A DNA stretch of 64,000 nucleotides from the NCBI GenBank assembly GCA_017506865.1, contig JAFCMP010000002.1, positions 620,001 through 684,000 of the forward strand, given 5' to 3'. This stretch comes from Tribonema minus. Its lineage: Eukaryota; Sar; Xanthophyceae; Tribonematales; Tribonemataceae. The notes under the pieces are model-generated. The model saw only the letters and a program-made list of their open reading frames with translations. It was not told where the DNA came from and made no database searches. The first letter of the stretch is position 1; each line of letters opens with the position of its first letter. Shown piece by piece: positions 30,048-42,171 of the stretch. Position numbers and translations under genes: made by a program.

Positions 30048-33000
30048 ATGCAGAATCAGCACGAAGCAGAGTACCGGGAACGCTGGGCACACTATGTGGA
30101 CCCCATACTCTCGCGCTACCTGCCTCAGCCCTGCAGCGGCCTAAGCCGTCACGGTGGCAGCAGCAGTAGGTGCGACAGCTTATCCATGAGCGATCTCGCA
30201 CTGCTAGATGAAGTGCTACGGAGCGCCATGTCTCCATCAGCTGCTTCGCGCCACCAACACCTGGACAGCCGGAAGCCACGGTTGCTGGAGGACAGCGGGA
30301 GAGGCGTTGGAAGCAGCAGGCCGCAGCAGCAGCAGGAGGAGTGCAGGGCGGTTCTCACGCCCCGGAGTGGCATTCCTGCAAGGAGAGCAAACGATGTGAG
30401 TGCCGAATGTGCTGTCACTCAGCGCTGCCACTTGACTGAGCAATAAATTCTCTGTTCATAGTCTATGTGAAGGACGAGCATCAGTCGGTATATTTGACCA
30501 TACATGGTGCATATGTTGCAACTCATTCTCATCTGAGCCTGGGGCTTTGGTTGGCACCGTCACCATTGCCAGACTGGGGGGAGCAGTCACTCGCCATGTT
30601 AACATAGATTTGTATATACATGCAGCCCTGCAGCTGCTGTGGGCATCGTCGGTCACACACCTTCATCTGCAAGATCACATTTTTTTCTGTGACACAGCAG
30701 TCATCCCTCTGACCAGACCCCTTCCTTACTGCATTTAGTTTTCAGCCCAAGTAGTTAGCACAAGCTCGACACAAAAGGTTCAGCGCAATTGTTTCGTTAC
30801 GTTGAGTTGAGCTGAAGATTTCGGCACATTCTATGAGCACCGGCAAAGCTTCCAGAATTGTTATCATCCGTGTCAGCATCGGTGAGGTTTGTTGGCTGGA
30901 TCAAATACATTCTCAAAAAGGGCATCTCATGCTCTTTGCCTTTGAGTGTGCTTTCCATAAACAAGTCAACTATTAGTCGGTGTCAGGGTTGCCAGAGATC
31001 GACGCAGTGGTGTCATTCTGGCAAACGTCAACGCAGATGGCTGCCGCTTGCGAGCGATGGTGAAAGACTTGCAATCTCATCGCCCCCCTTCTTGACCTAC
31101 GGAAGCTGTCACACTGGCAAACTTCAACACGCAGTGCAACTCCTTGAACACAAATGTGTAACACACTCAGTCTTATTAGCACCACCTCCTCCCCCCTCCC
31201 CCCCCCCCCATCATGCACAGAGCACTCCCCTATCGCACCGCGCATCGCCCCTGTCACACGCAGCAGCACCATATCACTCCATCACGGCCGCCGCCGCCGC
31301 CGCCGCAATTAAACGCGATGGCGGCGCGCCTTACGATAGCCAGCACAAAGCAGCGGCGCCGCCCCCTAGCAGCCCCGGCAGCAGCACAGCAGCGCTCCAC
31401 GTCCCTGCGCCCTCCTCCCTGGACTCGTCCCTGGAGAACGTTCTCGAGAGATCGCGACTGAACGCTGCCGCAGCAGCGCTCGGCGGCAGCAGCAGTAGCA
31501 GCGGCGGCGGCGGTGGCAGCAGCGCGGTGCGCGGCCTGTTTTCCCCGCCGCCGCCGCCGTCGGCCTCGGGCCGCAAGCAGCGGCAGCAGCGCTCCGCTGG
31601 CAGATGGCAGCAGTGCTCAGCTGCAAAGGCGCAGCAGGAGCAGCGCTCAACGGAGAAGGCGCAGCAGCGCTCAGGTGAAAAAGTAAGGCAGCGCTCAGCA
31701 TGCGGCAACACCCCCCTGAGGGCGTCTGCGGAGCGGCGGAAAAAGGGGGCCGGGGCGCGCTACATGCGTCGTGACGGCAGCGACAGCAGCGCTGACCCTC
31801 GCACTAGGACTTCTGCGTCGGCAGCGCGGCGGCGGCGGCAGCGGCCTGACAGCGGCAGCCCCATGCGACAGCAGGGCAGCGGCGGCGCGCATGTGGAGAC
31901 GCCGGGTTCAGCGGCAGCAGCGCGGCGGCGGCAGCAGCAGCAGCAGCAGCACCGCATCAGCGCGGAAGCTGGAGCTGACGGCGGTGGCAGTGATGGCGGC
32001 GGCGGCGGTGGAGGCGATACGGACGACGGCGCAGGCGGTGCGGCGTCTATGCTGCTGCGGCAGTGGAGCGGGCACGTGTCACCGCAGCCGGCGCTGCTGC
32101 CGCCGCCGCCGCTGCTGCCGCCGCAGAAGTTGCGAAACCCTTATGTGCGCGCTAAACACTGTCAGCTCCATGAGCAGGGCTTGATGGAAGCGCACGGAAG
32201 GATCGTTGGCAGTGGCGGTGGCGGCAGCAATGTCAGTGGCAGCGGCGGAGGCGGTGCTGATCGTGGCACCAGCGGCAGTGGTGGCGTCGGTGGCAGCGTC
32301 GGCGTCGGCGGCAGCGGCGGCGTCGGCAGCAGCGGCGGCGGCAGCGGTGGCGGTGGCGGTGGCGGTGGCGGTGGCGGCGGCGGCGACGCAGAAAGTGACA
32401 GCAGCAGCAGCAGCAGTGACGGGGGCATGTGGGGCCGTGGTTGGCGGCGGCGCAGCAAGCCTTCCAGGACTAGCCCGATACCTACCGGTATACCACACGC
32501 GCCACAACCTCCGCTGTCACTGCTCAGCTCAAACCCTAGCAGCGCGCACATCTTGACCCTGAGCCCAAACCCTAGGTCCCCAGGCCCTGGCCGTTCGCCG
32601 CTGGCACGCGGTGCTTCGGGTATGAGGGCTGCTGCTGCTACTGCTGCTGGCGGCGACACTCCACATGCGTACCGCAGTCCCCACCATGGTATGAGCGCTG
32701 CTGCAGCTGGTGGTGGCGATGCTCAACATGTGCGCCACGGCCTGAATCAACGGTGCGGCGCCACGCCTGCTGCTTGCAGTGGCAGCAGCGGGTGCGGCCG
32801 CAGCAGCGTTCAGCAACAAGCTCTGTCGCACTGCGCGTCATCGTCGCGCGCAAATGGCACGCCTGCCGCTGCAGCAGCGATACGCAGAGCGCCACGCAGC
32901 GGCAGCGGCGCCGCGCGCGCGGCCGTCATCGCTGAGGTTGCATCCTGCAGACACAGCGGCGGCAGCGGCGGCGGCGGCAGCGACAGCGATGGCGGCATGG

Positions 33001-36000
33001 GGCTGGACATCGATGCCACTGTTATGTTTTCAGACTCTGCGTCGTCCATTGGCGCCGCGCCCGGCGGCAGTGGCGGCGGCGGCAGCGGTGATGACGCACA
33101 GTCAGTGTCCTCGGTGTGTTCGGCGCTTCGCCGCACCCACCTCGTCGCCCCTACGGGCAGCACTCCTAGTAATGGCAGCGGCAGCGGCGGTGGCGGCAGC
33201 ATGGTCGGCAAATCTGGCAGCAGCCGCGGCAAGGGTGGCAGCAGCGGCGACGGCGGCAGCAGCGGCAGCGGTGCGTTCTCAGCTACGAGAGCGGCAGCAG
33301 CAGCGGCGGCGGTCATACAGCCGTCTCTCGCATCGCAGCAATTGCAGGCGGCGGCGACAGCGGCAGCGGCACGCCCCACGTCTGCTCGCAAAGCCACAGC
33401 AAATGCAACAGCTGGCGGCGGCAGCAGCCTCGTAATGTGCAACGGCGCTGCTGTGCCGCCTGCGGCAAGTGGCAGCCAGCACAGCCTGGGCGCCAGGGCA
33501 GGGGCCGGCAGCGGCAGCTTACGCGGCCGCGGCGGCACTGCGCGCAGCGGCGGTGGCGGCGTGATGCCTCTACGCAGGAGCTGGTCGGCGTCATCTGACA
33601 GCAGCAGCAGCCCTGCAGCGCACTCTGCGCACCGCGCCGCCCCTGGCCGTAACGGCGCATTTGCGGCTGCTGCCGATGGCGTGTGCGCTGCTGCTGCTGC
33701 CACTCGCGCCGCCGCCTCCCCAGCGCTCAGCGCCACAAGTGCAGGCGCTGCGTACGCGAGCCTCCGCAACGGTGGCTGCTCCCCTATTGCAAGCGCTGCC
33801 GCCGCTGCTGCTGCTGCTGCTGCTGATGGTGGTGCCTGCGTAAGCTTCCGTGGGAACTGCGGCGGCGGCGGCGGCGGCGCACGCAGCGCCGCTGCGCATG
33901 TAAGCCTTCACAACGGCAGCGGATCGGCGGATGACGATGCTGACATCACACGCTGTTGCGGGGTGGCCCCTCCTGCAAATGCGCCAGCGGGTGCTGCTGC
34001 ACGTGGCCGCAGCGGCGGAGGCGGCAGCAGCTGTAGCGGCAGCGGCGCTTGCGTCCACAATGATGGGGCTGGCGGCAGCAACGGCGGCGGCGGCGGATCT
34101 GACAGCGACTCCATGGAGAGTCCCGTAATAGACATGGGAACGTCGTGGCCAACGGGCTGGTCCAGGCTGGGGCTGGCACCGGGTGGTGGTGATGCTCAAA
34201 ACTTTGGCAGTGACGCTGCACAATCGCCGCCGCCGTACGCATACGGCAGCGGCGCCGACGGCTCCTACGACAGCGATCTCACCGTTGACAATGGCCCTGA
34301 AGCGTATGCATCGTCTCAGGCAGAGCCGCCGCTCGCCCGCGCCGTGTTGCACGGCAGCAGCGGCAGCAGTGGCAGCAGCAGCGGCGGCAGACCTGCGCTT
34401 TCTGTTCCTGCAGCTGCTGCCACGGGCCGTGCTGCCAACGGTACTGCTTTCAACGGTGCGAGTCATAGCCAAGCACTTGATGCATGCTGGCGCGGTCATG
34501 GCGGCGGCGGTGGCGGCAGCGGCGGCGGCGCCGGCGGCGGCAGCGGCAGCGGGGGCAGCGGCAGCGGCGGCTGCGGCGGCGGCGGCAACGGTGTTGTCTT
34601 CGGTCCAACACGGGCAGCGCACCTGGCGCACGCATCGCCCAGTGCGCGCCGCAACGTTGACGCTGGCCCGCAATCAGCCGCCAGAGCCGGCTCCCGCATC
34701 AATCATGTCTCGTATAGCCCAGCCGCCTCGCTAGGGTTAGGCTTCGAAATCAGCCCCAAGGTTGGCAGCAACGCTCAAACAACATTCCGCAGCGGCTTCG
34801 GCGCCGGCGGGGAGGTCAGGATCACCGTCAGCCCTGGCACTAGGGTTAGAATAAGCCCTAGTGCTAGGGATGGGGGCGCCGCAGATGAAGGCGCGGCGTC
34901 GCAGCTGTGCGAGAGCATGGCAGGGCTCAGCATACGGCTGGAGCCGCAGCAACGCTCAGCGCGGCCTGCTGCTGCTGCGGCGTGGTGGCAGCAGCGCGGC
35001 AGCGACGATGAGGAGATCGATGAGTCGCAGGTGCGTCACATATACTTGATTATTGGAGTTTCATGCATCAGCTTTTGACAAGTTTCAGGGAGGCGTATGT
35101 GAGGGCTGTGGATAGGGTGGAGCAGTACTGCGATAGCAAGGTAAAATGTGCTTTGTGATGTGTACGCCTGATGAGAGCAGTCGACGCCCCCGTGCCGGTG
35201 CGCGTCTCAGATCACCGCCCTCAACGACCGCCTGCTCCCCCATGCGTGCCTCATAAGGGCCACATGCCAACTTCAACATGAAGCTCGTGCCCGTGCGAGA
35301 GCCCACATAGGCCAACTTCAACAACTTACAATGGCCACTTGACCCTCTCATGCGCCATTCAGATCACCGCCGACAACGACCGCCTGCCGCGCGATCGACC
35401 CCCCTACCGCCCCCCCGTCACCTGCCGAGTCCCAAACGGCAGCCAAGCGCGCTGCGCGGAGCGTGGCGCAGGGGAGCGTAACTTCAATCCTAGCTCCAAC
35501 CCTACTCTTTTTGGGAATGGGGGGCTGGAGCTGCGCAGGAAGGCCGCGGCGAAGCGGCGCGAGCCCCGCGGGCTGCAGCTCACAAAGGTGATACTTCAAG
35601 TTGCAGTATGTGGTTTCGTGTCAAGTGGCATCTGCGCTTTATGTTACTGCAGCCTGCTGTTGTCTCAAAGCGCACAAAGGTAATTCTTAGTGTCGTCGCA
35701 ACGCATGGTTCTTTGCGGCTGCTTCCTGTGTGGTTTGCTGCGGTATGCATATATGTATAGTGTACGCGCGGCCGACGCAGTTACTTAGGGTTAGGGTTAG
35801 GCTGACAATGCCACGCAGCTGGGTCCAAGCCATAGTTACGGCTGTCTACGATGCCACCTCAGTGATGCAGCAAGATCGTTGCATCGTGTGCCGCAGTTGC
35901 AGTGCCAGCAGGCAGCCTTCTTAGGGTTAGGGTATAGGTTAGGGTAGGGTCAGAGTTAGGGTGGGGCCCAGTCCTTGTTCTCAACCCTTGCCGCTCTGCT

Positions 36001-39000
36001 GGTCATGCATTTACTTTGCATCCATGAACATGTGGATCGTCGTCTTGGGCTCCGTTCGCAACACGCTGACGCTGCACAATGCTGCACCGCATCTGACACA
36101 TGTGCAGTGCCAGCAGGCGGCTTTCGACTGGATGATGCAAGTGGAAGGGGAGGTGGTGAACGGCGCAGGGGGTTCCAAGCGGCAGTGGCGGTTGAGGGGG
36201 GGCATTGTCAGTCACCTGCCGCACCGTGATGCCGTTGCCGCGGCGCTGGCGGTGCTGCAGCGCGAAGGCAAGTCTCCTGTTGAAATTACCACTTAAATCT
36301 GCGTCACTTGCCACACCGTGATGCCGTTGCCGCGGCGCTGACGGTGCTGCAGCGCGAAGGCAAGTCTCTTGTTGAAGTCACGACTTTGATCTGTTTCACT
36401 TGCCACACGGCGACGCTGTGGCCGCGGCGGTGCTGCAGTGCAAAGGCAAGTCTCCTGTTGGAGTTATCATTTTGTTGAGGTGATCTGCGTCACCTGCCGC
36501 ACTGCGACGCTGTGGCCGCAGCGCTGGTGGTGCTGCAGCGCGAAGGCAAGTCTCCTGTTGAAGTTTTCACTTTGTTGAAGTTGATCTGCGGCGCAGCCGT
36601 CACAAGGCAGTGCCCGCTAGGGGAGGCTGCCCAGGGTGCCTCATGTTTAAGTTTGTATCAGTCTGTCAAAGTTGCGCGTTAGGGTTAGCATTAGGGTTAG
36701 GGTAAGGGTTAGGTCGAATTTAGGGTTAGGGCAGGGAGCGGTGGCTACAGGAGGCTGTCCACCGCACCGGGACACCATGGCCAGTTCCTCTTGCAGTGCA
36801 ATACCTCGCGTGTCAGGTTGCTTGTGGACCTGCTGGCCTGTTGAAGTTGAGTGTAGTGGAGAGTGAGGTTATAACCTGTGCAAAGCAGCCATGCGTTACA
36901 CGCATCTTGAACTCTTGTTTCCACGTTGTCAACATGTAGTTTGTCGTGTATGGCGTGCTGCACCACTCAAGGCAGTGTGCCGCGCTTGTGCCTCAGCTTA
37001 GGTGGTAAGATGGTACGCAGCACTCCGGCATCTCAAGGTTGCTTCAGCAATTGTATGTCGCTAGTCGGCGCTGACTTTGCATCGATGTTACATGAAACCA
37101 CTGGTGGTTTTGAGTTGCGCCCTGCTTGACAATCTACTAGCTTAGGGTTAGGGTTAGGGTTAGGGTTAGGGTCCGTCGTTGACACCTCAACCTGCAATTC
37201 TACAACTTCACCTTCAACTCGCGCCAGGCAAACTCAGCGCCACCCGATCCACCGCGGCCGCGTCTTCAACGTCCTCCGGTCTGTCGCCCATCATCTTAAC
37301 TTCAATACCATATCTACAACTTCAACAACACATTCTCAACTTCAATTTCTCCGCAGGCGACCCCGGCCGGCAAGACCAGCGCCTCCCCACCCACCGCAGC
37401 CGCCTATTTGACGTCTCTGCCTTGTCGACCACTGGCGGCGGCGGCGGCGGCGAAACCATATTTCACGGCGGCACGCTTGTCATCGCGAGCAAGGACACAG
37501 CAGAGGCGTGGTGCACTGCGCTGGAGAGGACGGCGCTGGCGGTGGTGCGCTACGCGGCGGCGGCGAAGGAGCGCCGCCGCATCGGCGTGGCAACGCTCAG
37601 CGAGGCTGACGTCGTCGTGTCGACGTACGACGTGCTCAAGTGAGACACTACCGCAATACAGCATGTGCATGAACACCTTGGAGTATGAAGTATACTTCGA
37701 AGTATGAGGTCTGTTTGCCAGGTGACTTTAAGTCCTGGCGTATGTTGGCGGAGCATCGGCGTGGCGACGCTCAGCGAGGCGGACGCCGTGGTGTTGACAT
37801 ACGACATGCTCAAGTGAGACAGACACCTTTGCTATATGTATTTACTGCACTTCAAGTATGAAGTATGCACATTGCTTGTGACATGTGTTGGCGGAGCATC
37901 CGGCGTGGCAATTCAGCGAGGCAGATGTGGTCGTGTCCACGTACGACGTGCTCAAGTGAGACACCGTTGCGATAGATGTATGTGTACTTTGCAGTGTAAA
38001 GTACACTTTGAAGTACATTTCGATGACTTGCTTGCGATATAATTTGGCGGAGCATCGGCATGGCGACGCTCGGCGAGGCGGACGTACCGTGTGCTCTAAT
38101 GATAAAAAGTGCTGCTGTGACATATACTCTGAAGCATGTGTGCGCCATGGAAGTATGCATTGAGGTATGCATCGAGGAGGGGCCAGCTACAAGTGCCGTA
38201 GGCCCTCATGAAGACTTGAGTTTGATACCTCAAAAGCAGGCATCAGCTCGCCAAGAATGCTGCATTCATGATCTTTGTACGCGTTGCCTTGCTCAAACAT
38301 CCAAGGAGGGCCCCGCGTCATGTGCCGTAGACCCCGAGGAAGTCCTGAACTTTGTACTTCAAGAGTAGGAATATGAAAATGCCCATCAAAGAATACCGTA
38401 TTTGTGATCTTGTCCACGTTGCCTTGCATGCAAATGTAAGAAGGGGCCCAGCATTCATGTGCCATAGGCCCCGAGGAAGACTTGAACTTAGTACTTTGAG
38501 AGCAAGAATATGAAAATGCCCACCGATAATTCTAATTCATGAACTCATGATCTTGTACGCGTTGCCTTGCACGCAGATCTAAGGAGGGCCCAGCATCATG
38601 TGCCGTAGGCCCGGAGGAAGAGCTGGACAGACGGGGCCAGCCGGTGGCTATAGTTGGCTACGAGCGACAGATGACACCTGTCTCCAAGCTGCACTGCATA
38701 CGGTGAGTGAGACGATTGAGATTAAAGTCATGGTTGGGTTTGAGACAAGGTTGCTTCCAGGGTGAGTACTCGATATTGTGAGCATTGTTGGCTGCAATCC
38801 CGAAGTTCTTCGCCAACCACTGCAACGTACTGTAGATTGCAAGGAGCGCATGGGGAGTGACAAAGGGAGTCATGCAGGTGTTGAGCGATGCTGCGCCACA
38901 GACGTGATCGCTGACTACGCATACGTGCTGGCGTCGAGCGCTGCCACTGCGTGTGCACTACCAGCACTGCAACAATGCCCAACGCCTTGCACAACGTCAT

Positions 39001-39484
39001 CAGAGAGTGCCGACGAGAGCGCTCCGCAGCGGCGTGATTCAAGCCCATCATCGGGCCTAAATTATTCTGAACATACATGCATACCCACGATGCTGCACCG
39101 CAGATGGCATCGCGTCATCGCCGATGACGCATACCTGCTGGCCTCAAGCGCTGCCACCGCGCGCGCCACCGCCGCGTCAGCGCTCAGTCGCCTTGCACAA
39201 CGCCATCATAATTGCGGACTAGACTGCACCGCAGCCTCTTACGCATACCATGTGCCCTCCTGTGCTGCAACCACTGTAGCTGGCACCGCGTCATTGCCGA
39301 CGATGCGTATTTACTGGCGTCGAGCGCTGCCACAGCGCGCGCCACCGCCGCGTCAGCGCTCGCCGCCAGCGTGCGCTGGTGCGTGATGGACCACAACGAC
39401 ATGTCGCGCGTGGAGTACGCCTCGGCACGGCTGCGGTGCCTGTATGGGTTTGTGGGGGTACCCCCTAAGGTGCCCATGGCGCAG
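30048..39484 (+). CDS. SNF2-family protein with degenerate ATPase motifs (3' end not found)
   Basis: Proposed exons are 30048-30395, 31221-35030, 35093-35140, 35363-35587, 36108-36267, 37357-37639, 38577-38702 and 39280-39484, all in phase; the first two are less sure. About 1370 residues of Gly/Ser/Ala-rich, probably disordered sequence precede a SNF2_N-like domain. Aligned by eye, QQAAFDWMMQVEGE matches the Q-region, and GGIVSHLPHRDAVAAAL stands where GGILADxMGLGKT is expected. GGTLVIAS is motif Ia and VVVSTYDVLK motif Ic. WHRVIADDAYLL replaces W-R-V-I-x-DEAH, and RWCVMDHNDMS replaces RWxLTGTPxxN. So the Walker A Lys, the DEAH box and the TGTP motif all seem lost, although frames and splice sites are intact. 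The likely role is a chromatin-associated pseudo-ATPase. The helicase C-terminal half was not found. Intron 5 has a GC donor (36268). Confidence 0.66.
35205..35262 (+). repeat. Copy of acceptor and exon start in SNF2-like gene
   Basis: The word CAGATCACCGCC..CAACGACCGCCTGC occurs here and again at the functional acceptor (35361 onward). The first copy is degraded after about 30 bases. Confidence 0.75.
35785..35965 (+). repeat. Two interstitial telomeric runs in a SNF2-like intron
   Basis: TTAGGG runs at 35785-35801 and, with variants, at 35921-35963 lie between coding exons 35363-35587 and 36108-36267. Confidence 0.85.
36290..36570 (+). repeat. Three copies of SNF2-like exon end and GC donor
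   Basis: Units at about 36300-36375, 36395-36455 and 36485-36560 repeat CTGCAGCGCGAAGGCAAGTC and GCCGTTGCCGCGGCGCTG of the exon ending at 36267. Each keeps the GCAAGT donor. Confidence 0.88.
36678..37171 (+). repeat. Interstitial telomeric runs in the next SNF2-like intron
   Basis: TTAGGG-type runs at about 36678-36730 and a clean run of about four and a half units at 37142-37171 lie within the intron between 36267 and 37357. Confidence 0.85.
37735..38100 (+). repeat. Three copies of the VVVSTYDVLK exon end and donor
   Basis: Units at about 37745-37825, 37890-37965 and 38048-38095 repeat GCATCGGCGTGGCGACGCTC and GTACGACGTGCTCAAGTGAG of the exon ending at 37639. Confidence 0.88.
38158..38576 (+). 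repeat. Three copies of acceptor and exon start, about 140-base unit
   Basis: Units beginning near 38160, 38266 and 38400 repeat GCGTTGCCTTGC, GGAGGGCC and TGTGCCGTAGGCCC before the functional exon at 38577. Long intronic stretches such as GAATATGAAAATGCCCA are shared between units. Confidence 0.88.
38890..39279 (+). repeat. Copies of acceptor and motif II exon start
   Basis: Units at about 38890-39000, 39095-39210 and a short one at 39228-39260 repeat the start of exon 39280-39484 (GCGTCATCGCCGATGACGC, GCGTCGAGCGCTGCCAC). Confidence 0.88.
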
Positions 39485-39552
39485 GTGAGACTTGCGACTC
39501 TAGCTCGAGATAGTTTCTAAAGACATTGTTAACATTCAAAAAAAAAATTGAT

Positions 39553-39608
39553 TCGGCCGGGTTAGATTTGAACCAACGTAGGCATTGCCAGCGGATTTAC
39601 AATCCGCC
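39553..39608 (-). pseudogene. trnY: 3' fragment of a plastid-type tRNA-Tyr(GUA)
   Basis: On the minus strand the anticodon stem GCGGA/TCCGC encloses the loop TTGTAAA with anticodon GTA. A class II variable arm (TGGCAATGCCTAC) and a T-arm GTTGG/TTCAAAT/CTAAC follow, ending in CCCGGCCGA. The match to chloroplast trnY-GUA is close. The acceptor 5' strand and D-arm are missing, so it is a fragment. It lies between two exon-edge copies in an intron of the SNF2-like gene and is probably a short piece of plastid DNA captured in the nucleus. Confidence 0.72.
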
Positions 39609-39892
39609 CGGCACGACTGCGGTGCCTGAATGGATTCGTGGGGGTGCCCCCCATGGCGCAGGTGAGACTGGCGACTCCAACTCTGAGTCACATTGCGAGT
39701 ATTTGTCGGGCGCATCTGCTGTGGTGGTGTGGATTTGTGGGGGTAACCCCTCAAGGTGCGCATGGCGTGAGTGGGACTTGTGACTCTGACTCTGAGTTAT
39801 GTTGCGAGTGCATACGCGTCGGCGCGGCTGCTGTGTCCATGGTTCGTGAGGGTCCCGCCTAAGTGCCCATCAAAGAGGTGAGACTTGCGACT
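39595..39892 (+). repeat. Three copies of SNF2-like exon end and donor
   Basis: Units at about 39610-39680, 39716-39785 and 39822-39900 repeat GGCACG.CTGCGGTGCCTG, TTCGTGGGGGT and GCGCAGGTGAGACTTGCGAC of the exon ending at 39484. Confidence 0.85.
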
Positions 39893-39900
39893 GTGACTCT

Positions 39901-42171
39901 GAGACATAAAAGTATGACGAGTGCGCATTGCCATGGCTGCGATGCCGTAATCGAGGCTCTCGGGGCCGCATTCGAAACTACGAATGGCACAGCTGCAACC
40001 AATGGCTTCAACTACAATCTTGAAGCATTTCCAGATGAACTGATGAACAAGGTCTCTAGGCCGCTGACAGCAATGCTTGGAATGCAAGGACGTGCGAATG
40101 CAGGACAAAGGCTCAGCTGAAGGTCAAAGTTGGCGTGAGTGTTGTGAACGCGCAGGCGTGCACAATGCAGCGCAGTTCAGTCTGCTAGACTTGCTGGTCT
40201 CTAGGACACTGCCCAGCCACCTGGCCCTCCCATGTGCCATGCGTTGAGCGCAGCATTTTGTTGTATTCTGTGCGCCACATGCCAAACTCCCAGGCAGAAG
40301 CTCCAAGAGACACTGGCTGCTATCCAGCGTGACTGGTTATTGTGTATGCTCTGTGTCATCTTCTCACATGCAATGCTTCGAAGTTTTCGTCACAAGCACT
40401 GCTCCATTCCAAGTGCAGGTTTGCTTCTTGCAGGTAGTGTGCGACTATCAGGCTCAAGTTAGGGTTAGGATTACTAGTAGGCACGCAGTCATCGCGAGTG
40501 TGGCTCTGCACTTGGTTCACCAAGCGCACAGTAGCCTGCTGCGTGCGATGCTTCTCTATGCTCGCTGTGTGAATCATGATCAGAGACCTGAGCTTCTGCA
40601 CTGCGCGGTTTCTCACCATAGCTTGTTGCTGGGGTGTTTTTTGCGGTTCGCAGGCTGCACAGTACATAGTCCGACAGCGGGAGAGCATATAGCACAGCTA
40701 CCCACAGAGAGGCGGGTTCTATCATGTAAATAGTAAATACACATATAATGACATCTACTTCGCAGATTTGCAATGCTGAGGTGTGTGCTGCTGCAAATGT
40801 TGTTGTTTGAGAGACATTGAAATCGCCGTATGATCTTCCCACAGCCAACTGATGCAAGTCAGTGTTTACATGGCCATCTGGCCCCAGACTCTGCCCACTT
40901 TCCAGCATTGTGAGTGTGAGCGCCAAACACTATTGGCAAATACGTAGCAACGCAGTGGCTGTCACGCATGCATCATGGATTGCACGACAAATGCAAACAG
41001 CAGCAAACACACAGACATGCACCTCTCCTTTGCAGATGTGATGTGATTTAACTTTATGAGGTGCACTAACAGATACCCTTGTGCACGGCCGCACAACGAC
41101 TTGTGATTTGCTCGCCATGAGGGGATGCAGTGCTCAGACCTGGAGCGCTGGACAACCGGTGCCTCCCTCAACAGCACCACAACTACTGTGGCGTTACTCG
41201 TGAGCAGGCTGCGTGCTTTCATGTCTGGCCTAACAGTGGTTGCTGATGTGGCGCGAGGGTTAGGGTTAGGGTTAGGGTCATGCGGGCCCTTAAGCGATGG
41301 GGTTGAGGTAGGCAACGCCGCACACAGCAAGCCTCCCCTAAGGATAGGGGTAGGGCACTCAAACCCCATTCCTGCCACAGCTGTCTATGCAGCGCCGCAT
41401 CGCAACCTGCCCCTGACCCTGATATCCAAACCAGCGTGTGTCGCTTCCAACCCTCACTTGGGGTTAGCTGTAGAAGTGGGAGCGCCACATGCATCGCGCC
41501 CTAGTCAAGCGCTGACGTAGAACGCGTGCCTTGTGTGGCAGCGCGCTGTGAGCACTGGTGGCGCCGCCAGTCAGGCGGGCGGCGTGACCGACAACCCACC
41601 AGCAGTAGGTGCAACAACTGCAAGACCTAAAGTCGTGCTGCCGAGCGCTGCTGCTGGGCAGTGCACAGGTTGGCTGCAGCGCCTTTCGGAAGGCTGCTAT
41701 GCATATGTGCACATGGAGCACATGCAGGACGAGCCTTACCCTAGTCCTAGAGTTAGGGCAAGGGATGCCCATGGCGGTCTGGCAGTTGACACGGTTACCA
41801 TGGGCGGTCTGGCAGTTGACACGGTTACAGCGGAGGCATGTCTGCTGCACAGCAACGTATTTTGCGCCCCGCTCCAAGACCGGCCCACTGGCCCCAGCCC
41901 TAGGCGGCGCAGTCGGTCCAGAGTTTGGAGTCCGGCCTGAACTCAGTGCTGCTGCTGCCGCCGCTGCTGCTGCTGCCGCTGGTGCTGCTGCTTCTGGCAT
42001 GCCGTCCTAGTGGCATCTCGAAGATCGTACCACTTGCCTTGCAGTTTTATGCGGCCGCCTTTTTGTGGAGTGTTTTGCCAAGGCCACCCCTCCACCTCAA
42101 GCCCTGTGATGAGTTCAGAGCACCGAGCCGCAGAAAACATGGAAGACCGGCTGGAACTTCAAGCCCTGCGC
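39901..42171. other. No gene assigned; may hold the SNF2-like 3' end
   Basis: Plus-strand frames at 41125-41520 and 41533-41940 are open and partly coding-like, but they include TTAGGG-derived LGLGLG and have no helicase motif. A minus-strand frame at about 41943-42105 (EVEGWPWQNTPQKGGRIKLQ) follows an acceptor-like CACAG and could be an exon of another gene. I could not join any of these in phase to a neighbour. Confidence 0.35.

Noticed and set aside
32162..34673. Long minus-strand frames opposite the SNF2-like exon
   Set aside because: They are antisense translations of GC-rich trinucleotide repeats (poly-Pro, poly-Leu, poly-Ala) with no motif; the plus strand joins in phase to recognisable SNF2 exons.
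39553..39608. A functional tRNA-Tyr gene
   Set aside because: The 5' acceptor strand and D-arm are missing, so it cannot fold as a complete tRNA.
41942..42105. An extra last exon of the sulfotransferase
   Set aside because: No GT or GC donor of the required phase exists in the preceding exon, which ends at a TAG that completes a family-length protein.
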